From: Pseudomonas sp. PH1b | Lineage (GTDB): Bacteria; Pseudomonadota; Gammaproteobacteria; Pseudomonadales; Pseudomonadaceae | Direction: 5' to 3' | Length of the DNA: 64,000 nucleotides | NCBI RefSeq assembly: GCF_000633395.1 | Contig: NZ_AYMU01000030.1 | Span: 59,882 to 123,881 of the forward strand | Shown here: positions 22,744 through 34,700 of the stretch, piece after piece | How positions within the stretch are numbered: the first letter of the stretch is position 1 | How the letters are laid out: the number at the start of each line of letters is the position of its first letter | Notes under the pieces: model-generated | What the model was told of the DNA's origin: nothing | The model's database searches: none | The model's input: the letters and a program-made list of their open reading frames with translations, nothing else | Position numbers and translations under genes: made by a program

Positions 22744-25700
22744 CTATAGGGTCAGTTGCTTGCGCTCCTCATCGGTCAGGCGCGCCCGCGCCTGCTCGCT
22801 CAAGGGCCCGGCGCCCAGCACCTGCACCGGGCTGTCGGGGTTATAGCCCGGGGCACGGCTGGCCTCCTCACGGGTGCGCTGCACCGGCTCGCTGCCAAAG
22901 CCCAGCACCTCCACGGTGACGATCGACGCCCGGCCCTGCCTGGCCGCCGCCTGCTGGTTGCGCGCCGCATCCTCCGCGGCCTGGGAGGCCGCCGAACCTG
23001 CGGCGCTGGCCGAAGTCATGGCGCCGGTGTTGATCGTCGCACTGATCGGCACCCCGGAAGACTTGCCCTGGGTCTGGATGTTCGCGGCATTGACCACCCG
23101 CAAGGCGGCGATGTTGATGTTGCCCGAGACCCGAATGCCCGCCTCGCCGGCATCGATGGTGCCCAGCGGAGCGATCAGGTCGATGTCGCCGGCAGCCACT
23201 TCAGGGATCGGGTTGAGGGTGGCGATCCCCGCCCCGGTGCTGGGCACCGACGGCGACAGGCTGACGTTACCCCAGTTGTCGTAGACCCGCTTGGGCGGGG
23301 TGTAGACCACGGTGGTCTTGGAGCCGCGACCGGCGTTGATGTCGCCCGCCGCCGACCAGCCCATGATCGAGCCGCCGAAGGTGGTCATGATCCGGCTCTG
23401 GCCCAGCAGGATGCTGCCCAGGGAGTACAGCTGGATGTCCCCCGCCCCCTGGGTGATGATCCCCGCCGAGGCCGGTGGCGCCGTGCCTTCGATGCCGAAA
23501 GTCTGGTTGCCGCCGGGGGTCAGCATCTGGATGTTGCCGCCAAAGTCGGTGTGCACCCCGGCCCCGCCGAACAGGGTGATATCGCCCTGGTAGGTGATCG
23601 GGTTGCCGGCCACGTCGGTGCTCGGGAACAGCCCGGCGATCGCCGCACGGCCGCGGGCGTAACTGCCCTGGCGGACCCCGCCCGCTTCGTTGTACTCGCG
23701 GCCGGCGGCCTTGAGTTCGGCAAAATACACGTTCCGCGCAAACACCCGCTGTTGTTCCGCAGGCAGGGCCGCGTAATAGGCCCGGGCCTGGTCGCTGTCG
23801 CCGGCAAAACCGAAGCGCTCGGCCAGCCAGTCCAGCAGTTCGCCCTCGTAGGTCTTGGCCACCTTGGTGCCCGACAGGCTCTCGCCCGGCTGGGCGAGGT
23901 TGGCCGGATCCAGGTAGGCGCTGACGAAGCGCCGGTAGTCCGGGCCGTTGGCGCCGACCCCGGCCTGCATCACGATGCTCGCCCCAGGCCGGTTATCCCC
24001 CGGCGCCACGGCACCGATGCTGGTGACGCTGACCTTGTCCTCCATGAGGATGTTGCGCCCCGCCATCAACTCCAGGGTGCCGGGGCCGGCAACGTTGAAG
24101 TTGCTGTAGAGGATGTCGCGCCCGGCACTGACGATGGAGATGTCGCTGGGGTTGTTGTGCACGAACAGGTTGCCCTGGGAGGTCGAGCCATAGACCGGAT
24201 CCCCCACGCCAAAGGTCCGGCCGCTGCTGACGATATCGCGCCCGGCCATCATCCACACCGGGCGGCTGCCCTCGTACCAGGTCTGCCCCGAGTGCAACTG
24301 CGAGGCCGCCTGGCCGAAGGTGAGGATCCGGCCGCTGTTGACCCCCACCAGGTCACCGTTCACCGCATAGAAGCGCGCCGGATCCGCGGGGCCGGCCACC
24401 AGCCCGGCAACGCTGCCGGAACCGAAGGCGAACAACGGCAAGGTCGAGCCGGTGACCGGGTTGCCGTTGACCGACAGGTTGCTGGCCACCACCTCGCCGT
24501 CGATGCTGCCGACAAACGCCGGACGCCAGGGCGTGGCCACCGAAGCGGCCGCGGCGCCCGACTGGCTGACGGTGAAACCGCCGGCGTAGATCGAGTCCTG
24601 GGCCAGGAACTGCAACTGCCCTGCAGCGCCCGGCGCCAGGAACAGCGGCACCCGGAAGTTGAGGTCGCCGACCTGCGCGCTGGCGGCCTTGCCATAGTAA
24701 AGGCTGCCGCTGGCTGCCACGGCCCGGAGGATCGACGGGTAGACCACCGCCAGATCGGTGCTGTCTGGGCTGGTGAGCGGGGTCAGGTTGCCGCCCAGGG
24801 ACAGCAGGTCGATGGCGGTGCGCTCGGTCCACAGGGTGAACCAGCTCTGGCCGCTGCCTTGCTGGCTACCACGGCTGAAGAGCGCGGTGTTGAACTGGCG
24901 GACCCGGCCCGGGTCCTCGACGTTCTGCACTACCAGGTCGCCGCGGCTCTGCAGGTTGAAGGTGGCGTCGCCAGGCACCAGGGTCAGGCCGCCCTGGGCC
25001 AGGCCACGGGTGGCGCGCAACGGGTCGAAGGCCCGGGCTTCGCTGGGGTTGTGGTCGGCGGCAGTGCCGCCGTAGTGCAGGTCGATGCTGCCCAGGGAAG
25101 CGCTCTGCAAACGGCTGCTGCCACGCAGGTTGACCACGACGCCATTGCGATGCTCGATGACCAGGTTGCTGGCTGGGTTCAAGGCGCCTGCAATGTTCAC
25201 CTGCAGGTCGCCACCGCCGGTCAGTTGCAGGCTGCCATCGCTGGCGACCCGGCCGGTACTGCCCACCGCCAGCACCAGCCCCTGGCTGCGGGGCGCCACC
25301 GTGGAGACGCTGGCGCTGTCCGTCAGGCGCTGGAGGAGGCCCGCATCACCGCCGACATTCAGCTCCAGATTGCCGCCGCCCAGGGTGCCGAACCCGGTAA
25401 AGCCCAGCATCCGGTCGGCGCTGCCGTTGCCGCTGTAGGTGCCGAAGTTGATCCACCAGGCGCTGGGTTGCGCCGAACCGCCGGTGGCGACATCGCCGCT
25501 GCCCTGGCGCCACAGCCAGTTGCCCACTTCGGCCGAGTCCTGGCCGTTGTCCTTGGGGTTGGGCCAGGCACGGCTGTCGTTGGCGGTACTGCTGATGTTG
25601 CCGGTCAGGTTGCCCCCGGCACTGACCCGCAGGTTGCCCCCCGCCTCCGGGTACCAGGCGCGGTACAGGCTGGTGCCGCTGCCATTGACGAACTGCTCGA

Positions 25701-28700
25701 AGTAACTGCCCGGCTCATTGAGCACCGTGCCCCCCGCTCCCAGGGCCCGTGGCTGGTTGTAGGGATCGCCGGCCGCCGTCGCGGTGGAGGACGTACCGGC
25801 GGTGTAGACCCCGTACAGCGAGTCCATGCTCAGGTTGCCGGCGCTGAGCAGCTCAAGGTCGCCGGTGCCGGTGCGGATCACGCTGAAGCGGCTGCTGGAC
25901 GGGGTTGCGCCATAGGTCTTGCTGTCCAGGGCCATGCAGAAGGCGGGCGACTCTTCACAGAAGGCCGCAACGGACGTCTGCCCCAGATCCAGCAGCAGTT
26001 GTTCATCGATCGGATCGCCGGCCTTGACCACCACCCCGGCGCCCGCCAGCTCGTCCACCGCCAGCTGGGTCCAGGCGTAGCTGGCCTTGATCGCGCAATA
26101 GGCCGGGCTGTCGGCACAGAATTGTTCGATCGACGTCTGCCCCAGTTCCACCAGCAGTTGTTCATCGATCGGATCGCCGGCCTTGACCACGATCCCTGCG
26201 CCCGCCAGGTCATCCACCGCCACCTGGGTCCAGATCCGCACCACCTGGCTGGGCAGTTCCTTGGCGAACATCCCGTAATGGCTGTCCGCCAGGTGCAGGT
26301 CGCCGCTGCGTGGCGCCGCCTGCAGGATACGGCTGTCGGCGGCGCTGGTATCGGCCCCGGCCACCAGGCGCAGGGACCAGGATTGCGCGCCCTCGGCGAG
26401 CATCGGCGCAATGGCCCAGAGTTTGCCCTGGCGCCCGACCTCTTCCGGCCGCAGCTGCACTGAGTCGACGCCCGCCGGCAGCTTGACGTTGGTGCCCGCA
26501 GGGATCAAAGCGCCCTTGGGCAGCGCCTTGTCGCCGGCGAGCATGACCAGGTTGTTGTTCACGTTGGCCCGGTCCACCTGGGGCAACGGCACGCCCTTGG
26601 GCCAGGTCATGGGCCGCAGCTGGGTGCCCTGGGTCAACAGCGTTCCGGCCTCCAGGCGCGTACCGGCGACCAGGGTCTGGGCCTCGCCGAGCAAGGTGCC
26701 GGCGGCGAACAGCAGGTTGCCCGAGGCATCGCGAATCGCCGCCGCCAGTACCGTACCCGCCGGCAGTACCAGGGTCTGGTCCAGGGTCGCGGTGACCGGC
26801 AGGCGCGTGCCCGCGGCCACGGTCAGCCCCTTGATCGGCAGGTCGTAGTTGAGGGTGCTGCCCGCCGGGAAGGCGGTGCCGTCGGCCAGGGTCACGCCGT
26901 TGCCCGGCACGATGATCGTGCCGCCGGTGAAGTCCACCCCCGGCAGCAGCACCCAGCCCTTGTCATCCACCGTCGGCGGCGGCGGTGCGAAACCGTCGTT
27001 GATGCTGCCATAGACATTCAGGTCGCCACCGGCGCGCAGGGTCAGGCTGCCGACCTCGCCAGAGCCGTAGACCGAGGTCTTCTGGCTGTGGGGGTTGAGG
27101 CTGGCATAGCGATAGCCCGACAGGTCCAGGTCGCCCTGCACCACCAGGTCGCCGTCCGCGCTCTTGCTGACGATCTCGACCCCGGGCCGCAGATGGAAGG
27201 CGTCGGCATAACCGGCGTTGTTCAGGCCGGCCAGCTTGTTCTGCAGCAGGTCGCTGTTGTTCAAGGCCGCGTTGATAAAGGCCGTGCTCAGGGCATGCTT
27301 GGCGTCCAGGTAGGCCTGGGTGATCTCCTGGTAAGGCCGGCCGCTGGCGGTGGCGTCGGTTTTATCCGGCGCATCGTTATAGCGGATCATGCCGTTGACC
27401 GCGATCGAGCGTGCGCCCTGGATATCCAACGAGCCACGGGCATCGATGTCGATGTCGTTGCTGCTCTGGTCCGCCTGGACGATACGCGGCGCGTTCAGCT
27501 CCAGGGTGCCGCGGCTGCGGCCATCGTTCTGCCCGGCAGCGCCGCCCACCGCCACATCGGTGCCGTGGCGCAGGTCGATGCGCGCACCGTCGGCCAGGGT
27601 CAGGCGGCCCAGGCCCGAGCTGAGCACCACGCTGGCGCGGTTCGGTGAGTCGATGATCTTGCCGTAGCTGTCCACCCGCAGTTTGCTGCCGTGGGCATCG
27701 AGCAGCGCGCTGCCGTCCAGGGTCAGGCCCTTGCCGGCTGCCAGGTTGATACTGCCGACCCGTTCGCCGCTGGCGTCCACTCGCCCACTGACCCGCAGGC
27801 TGCCGTTGTCCACCGAGACGTTGACGGTGCTGGCCCTGACCCCGTCGCCGATGGTCAGGTCGCCCTGCTTGAGCTGGAAGCTGCGTGCGCCAAAGACCTG
27901 GCCCTGGTTCAGGCGCTGGTTGAGGGCGGCGAACTGCTCGTCCAGGGTGCCGCTGCTGCCCAGGTGCTGGGCCTGGATTTCCACCGTGGCGCCGAGGAAC
28001 GGCACCAGGGTGCCGCCGGCATCGTAGTAGCCGCTGCTGCCGCCGAGGATCTTGCCCACCAGGTCGACCCGCCCGGCCGCACTGTCCAGTGCCACCGCCC
28101 GCAGCTTGCCAGCCTGGTTATGGGTGGCCGAAAGGTCGATGGTCGAGCCCGTGGCCTGCAGCACATTGCCGCTGCGGCTCTGCAGCAGCACTTCGCCGCC
28201 GGCGCCGTATTTGTTCAAGTCATTGAAGGCAAGGGTGCGGCCCGCCACATCGATCAGCGCCGCATCGGTCAGGCTGACATCCCCCCGGGCCCCCAGGGTC
28301 ACCTTGCCGCTGGGCAGCACCACGGCGCTGGCCAGGCGCAGGCTGTCGCCCTGCAGAGAGAGTTCCGCGCCCTGGCCATTGGCCTCGCCACGAGGGCCGG
28401 CCGAGGCGCCGATATCAATCGCGCCGCCAGCGCTGATGCGGTTCACCGAGCCGGCCTCGCCGGTCATCAGCGGGGTGAGGATATTCAGGTTGCCGCCGCT
28501 GTAGGCAAACCCTGTGACCGGGTCAAAGGCACCCTGACTCTGGTACACCGAGAGGCTGCCCTTGTGGTTGGCGGTGATGCGCTGGCTGGCATTCAGGTTG
28601 ACGTTGGCAAAACCCAGGGCCAGGCGGTCCAGGCTCTTGGTGGTACTGGGCTGGGCAAAGGCGCCGTAGCCGAACTCGATGCGCTCGGCATCGATTTGCA

Positions 28701-31700
28701 GGCGCCCGCTGCCGGTTCCGGCGCCACCGCTCACCACCGCTCCGGCCGGGGTTTCGGAACCCTGCCAGATCAGGTTGGCGGTGTGGATGCTGGCCACATC
28801 ATTGGCGCCCCCGGCGCCGTAGATCGCCGGGGTGGAGAGCATCAGGTTGCTCAGCAGCGACTTGCCGGTCGCCGGGTCGTAGGTGTCCAGGGAGGTGCTG
28901 CCGTAGAAGTTGAAGCCGTCCCGCGCCGAGAGCTGCAAGGTCTCCAGGGCCGGGGCACCGAATTGGCTATCGCCGCGCAGCAGGCGGTCGAGTACCTGCT
29001 GGGTCAGGGTCATGCCGCTGGGCAGGCGGTTGCCCGCCGCAGCCGCCGCCAGCGCTTCAGGGCTGCCGACGTTGATGTTGTTCAGGCCCAGGTTGAGGTG
29101 GCGGGTGCCGTAGCGCACCTGGTCACCCAGTTCGAAGGCGTTGTCGGTCAAGGCGACGATGCTGCCGTCGGAATACAGTGCGGTCTGCCCGCTGCAGGTT
29201 GCGCCGGGGCAAATCCCGAGCTTGATCCCGCCACTGGTCTGTCCGCCGGCCTGGGCCTTGCTGATCACGTTGAGCAGGCCGTTGGACACCGCCAGCATAT
29301 TGGCCACCTGGTAGGTGAAGCCATCACGGGCGTCATAGCTGGCCTTGCCGCGGCCCAGGGTATTGATCGAGGCGCCCTGCTCCAGGACGATCTCGCCGGT
29401 GTTGCTCACCAGGAACACTTCCGGCGCGGCCAGGGTGGCGCCCTCACGCAAGGTGATCGAGCCCTTGGGCGTGTTCACGCCTTCGGCCACGGTGATGTAG
29501 TTGCCGCCCTGGCCGTATTTGACCAGCGTCAGGCCGCCCAGCATCAGGCGCGCGGCGCCCATGGCGTTGAGGCTGGCATCGTCCAGGGTGACGCCGTTGA
29601 AGCCGCTGGTGGCCGCCTTGCCGGCCGCCACCACTTCGATGTTGCCACTGCCCATGTTCAGCACCGCGACGGTGCCGCCATAGCCCCCCTCGGCGGCATC
29701 GAAGCGGCCAATGCCCTTGAACGAGAAGGCGTCCGCACTGCCCCCCGGTTGCAGGGCCAGCTTCAGGGTCTTGGCGTCCACCGGCAGCATCGGCCGTGGC
29801 ACCCCGAGCTTGGCGGCATCGGCCAGGGCGAACTGGGCATAACCGGTTTCGTTGTATTGCGAATAACGGCGCAGGGTGTCGGCGGAGGTCAGGATCACCT
29901 GGCTGGCGAGGCTGTTGCTGATCCCGGTATGGGCGATCGACAAGCGCCCGGCGGTGGACCAGGAGCCATTGCGCAGTTGCTGGGTCGAGCCTTCGGTGCC
30001 GAACCCGGCCAGGCCGTTGATCTCTACCCGAAAGGCCCCCGGCATCAGCGCGTAAGTGGACGGCATCAGGGTGTAGGTGCCCGCCGCCAGCCCCGGAACC
30101 CCGGCACCGATGCTGATCTGCTGGCCAATCAGCGGATCCACCGCACCGCCCTCCGGCGCCACCGGCGCATAACCCGGCTGCACCCCGGGCACAATGGCGT
30201 AGATCGGGTTGCTGCCCAGGCCAGGAAGGGTAAAGCCGCCGTTGGCGCCGATCTGCACCAGCGGGCTGTAGCGCGCATCGGTGGAGCCGCCGCGCCCGGA
30301 AATGAACCCGGCGCCCAGCAGTTCGCCGCCGCCGGACAGGTCCACGGTGGCATCGGGCTGCACCTGCACCGACTTGCCCCCCAGGATCACCCCGACGCTC
30401 AGGTCGCTGTTCTCATTCACCAGGGCGCCCTGGCCGAGGAAGGTCACGGTCTTGCCGTTGTACTTGTAGACCTGGCCATCGACGGTGCCGCCGTAAGGCA
30501 GCACCAGGCCCTTGCCGCTGACCGACGTCAGGCTGCCGGACAACAGTTCGACCTTGCTCGCGCCCAGGTTGCCGATCTCGATCAGGCCCAGGGGCGCACG
30601 CACCACCCCGCCCTGCCTGATGTTGGCCGCGCCCAGCTGCAGGCGGCCGAAGGCCGAGTACGGCACCGGCGCCTCGCCTTGGCCGGTGCGGCCGATGGTC
30701 AGGGTGCGCGTGGGGTCGAAGTTGATGCTGGTGCCGGAGATGTCGTTGAGGTAGCCGGCAATCACCCGCGCCCCGACCTCGGTGCCCGGGTACAACTGCG
30801 CAGCCCGCAGGGTCATGTCGCCCTGGGTGAGCAACTGGGTGCTGATGCCCTTGGCAATCACATCGGCGCCGGCGCCAGCGAGGAAACGCAGGTCGCCCTG
30901 GCTGGTCAGTTGCACATCATCGAACCCACGGCGCTCGACCCCGAGCAGGCTGTTGTCGGCCTGGCGCAACGTGCCCTTGCTGCCGAACACCACGTTGCCA
31001 CGTACGTCGATCAGGTTGCCGCTGGCATTGAACTGCGCCTGGGTGGCCTGTTGCGACGGCGTGCCGGTGGAGACCGGACGCACGTACTGGTCCTTGGCTT
31101 CCAGCGGCGCGAGGATGCCCGCCAGCAACAGGTAGGGTGCCGACAGGTTGACCCGGCTATTGGCCGCGGCGCTTTCGCTAAGGTTCAGCGCGCCGCTGTA
31201 CAGGCGCAGGCTCTGGCCCATGTTCAGCGCCACATCGCCATCGAAGCTCAACAGGCCGTTGCTCAGCAGTGCCAGGTTGTCGAAACCGCCGGCGCTGACT
31301 TGATCCACCCCGAGGCGGCCATGGCCGTACTCCAGGCTGGCGGCCGCGGCGTCGGCGCTAGCGGGCAGCGCACTGCCCTGGTGGCTCTGGCTGAGCACCA
31401 GTTCCCGGGCCTTGAGCACCCGGTCGTTGACCGCGTTCTTGATGTAGTACGGGCTTTCCAGGGCCAGCGACAAGCTGCCCCCGGCAGCACCGGCGCCTCC
31501 GGCCCGGGCGACGAAGCTGCCGTCCAGGTACAGGCCATTGTTGGACGCGAAGCTGATGCTGCCACCGTTGCTGGCCACCTGCACCCGGCCCTGGCCGGGA
31601 ATGTCCAGGGCTGCCTGGGCGCCGGAAGCATCGAGACGCGCACCGTCGCGCACCACCACAAACAGGTCGCTGGCCTTGGCGATGCCGGTGGCCAGGTCGA

Positions 31701-34700
31701 TCTCGCCGCCAATGGCGATCTTGCCGCCATTGCGCACCTGGCCGTAGCGGTCGCCGCGGTTGTCCACGGCGCTCACGGCCCGGGCCGCGACATCGATCAG
31801 TGCCTGCTCGCCGACCCAGATCGAACGTCCGTGACCGGCGGCATTGGCGGCCTCGGAACTGGCCACGGTCAAGCCGCCCAGACTGACGCTGCCGCCCCAG
31901 GCATTGAGCGTGCCGTTGAGGGTCAACTGGCCGACGCTGCGCAAGTTGATGGCCTGCCCCGGGTCGACACTGATCACCGCCCCCGGCCCCACGCTCAGCG
32001 CCGTGGTGGCCAACTGGGCAGCCGTGGAGTACTGGTTGCCGGCGCTCAGGGTCAGGCCGGCGCCGCGGCGCTGGGTCAGCACGCCCTTGGCCGCGTCTTC
32101 CTGGTAGAGACCCGGCAGCCAGCGTTCCAGAGCGCTGGCCGGGTCGCTGCCAGTGGCAGTGCCACCGGCCTGGGAACCGAAGCGGTAGACCGGCATATTG
32201 ACGTCCACCTGGGCGCCGTCGGCCACCGTCAAGCCTTCGTTGCCGGTAATGTCGTAGGCGGCAAAGCCCTTGTTGAAGAAATCCCCGGCCAGTTGCAGGG
32301 TGCCGGCCTCGGCGGCCGAATCATGGGCGCCAATCAGCACCTTGTGCGCCTGCAGGGCCAGGGTACCGCCGCCGTTGACCCCATACCCGCGCAGCTCGCC
32401 ATTGAGGTCGAGCTTGCCGTCGGCGGCCAGGGTCACGTCGCCGCCCTTGCCACCGCTGGTCTTGCCGTCATAGGCGATGCTGGCACCGGAGCTGGCGTCC
32501 ACCCGGGTGCCGTTGGCCAGGTTGAGGTCGCCGCTGCTGCGCAGCGACACCTTGCCACCGTTGATAAAGGCCAGGCCGCTGCTGTCCGAGGGGTCCAGGG
32601 CCAGGTTGTTCCAGCGTCCGCTGACATCCAGCTTGACCCCGCTGGCCACATCGACCCGGGCCTGGGTGCCGCCGGTGGGCGCGAGGATCACGTCACCGAC
32701 CACGAAGTTGCGGTTCACATCCACCTGGTTCAGCACGTTGCCGGCATTGATGCTGCCGCCGTGGGCGGTGAGGTTGGCGTTGATCTTGACCTCTGGCCCG
32801 AACAGGGTGATGTCGCCGCCGTCCGCGACCTTGAGCGCGCCGTTGAGCTGAATCTGCTGCTTGGCGCCAACCTTGATCGCCCCCAGCTGGAAGCCGTTGA
32901 GTGTGTCGCTGTCGAGCACCAGCTGGCCCTGGCGATTGCCCGGCAAGGCAGTAGCCAGGTCCAGGCCGTCGGCGATCTTCTGCTGGTTGGCCTCGATCAG
33001 CACGTTGTCCACGGTCGGGCTCAGGGCATAGCGCAGGGTGCCGCTGGTCTTGTTGTAGATCGGCGTGTAGTTGCCAATGATCAGTTGCGCGCGCTGGGCC
33101 GCGGCCTTGTGGGATTGCTGGTAGCCGTCGAGGTTGAGGTTGGGCGCCTGGGTCTGGCGATCACCCTTGAACACCTCGCTCACCAACTGGCCTTCGAGCA
33201 CCGCGTTGCCGGTGCCGATCACCAGCTTGCCGGCGTCGCGGCCGACGGTGTAGCCGGCCTCGTAGCGCTGCTGCTGGGCAATCAGCGGGTTGTAGTAGTA
33301 ATCGGTGCGACCCCAGCGCGGGCTGTTGTCGACATAGCCCTTGTAGATCCCGGTGTAGAGCAGGTCGCCCGGGGCTCGGGACAGCTCGTACAGGCGCCCG
33401 TCGCCCCCCTTGAGCCAGGTCTGCTGGATGTAGCCGCCCTGCACATCGACGGTGCCGCCGGAGAGGTTCAACTGGGCGCCGGACTGGGTCACCACGTCCT
33501 TGCCGGTGAAGGTCAGGGTGCCGCCCTGGGCCATCCACTCGCCGATGTTGTGGCCCTGGGTGCCCAGGTAGCCGCCGACTTCCAGCAGGCCGCCGGCGGT
33601 GTACCAGCGATCGGTGGCGTAGCCGTTGGTGCCCGCTGGAACGAACACCAGCTCGCGCAGGTCGACCCAGACGTCGTTGTTGATCAACTGGCCGCTGTCG
33701 CGGTTGCCCGCCGAGTCGCGCTGCTCGTTGCCCTGGACGTTGATCTTGATGTTGTTGGACTCCATCGCCACCTTGACCCCGACGGCGCCGGCGACATCGA
33801 TCACCGCACCCTCGCGCACCAGGCTGCGCTGCCCGGCACTGACCGCCACCTGGCCGCCGGTGGCCAGGGTGATGGAGCCGTTCTGGAAATCCACGGTGCC
33901 GCCGCTGACGATCTCCACCCGGGACTGGTCGGTGCGGTCGGCCACGCTGCTGAGGTTGTTGAACTGGCCGCTGATCAGGTTGGTCGGGGTGCCGTCGAGG
34001 TTGATCAGGCCGTTGTTGCGCTGGCTGTCCAGGGCGCTGCTGCCACTGCTGTCGAGGAGGATCGCGGTGGTGCTGCCCTGCCCCAGGGTCACGCTGCCGG
34101 TGCTGTCGCTGGCGGAGTTGAGCAAATGAAGGGTGCCGCGGGTGTCCACCGAGGTACTGGCCAGGGCCACACCGTTCTGTTGCACCTGGTGCCCGGTCAG
34201 GGTGATGTCGCCGGTGGCGGCCATGATCAGGCCATTGTTGCTGACCTTGCCAGCGCTGCTACCCGCCTTGAGCGAAGTGGCGACCTCATTGCCACGGGTG
34301 GTGGAACGCTGGTTGCCATCCGTACCGAGCCCGCGGCGAATGTAGAAACTGTCACCTGCCGCCAGGGTGGTCTGGCCCTTGGCGGTGACGATGGTGCCGG
34401 CGTTCTCCACTTCCGCCCCCAGCAGCAAGGCATAGCCGCCGGATTCGCTGGAACTGGCCGGGGCGTGGGTCTGGATCAGCGCACCGCGCTGCACCTCGAC
34501 CTTGCCCAGGGCATCGCTGAAGGTCGGTTGAGTGCCGTTGGCGTCGACATAGAGCCCGCGCTGGGTGAACTGCTGGTCGCTGATGGTGGCCGCGGCCGCC
34601 ACCAGGTTGCGCACATTGACCTGGCTGGAGCCGGTAAAGATCACCCCGTTGCGGTTCATGATCATCACCGTACCGGCGCCCTTGATCTGGCCCTGGATCT

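Noticed and set aside
24900..28300. RGD tripeptides in the giant exoprotein (LQSRGDLVV and LGARGDVSL) as integrin-binding signs
   Set aside because: They occur within regular beta-helix repeats where R/G/D are common, and the organism is probably not an animal-cell binder; too weak to claim.
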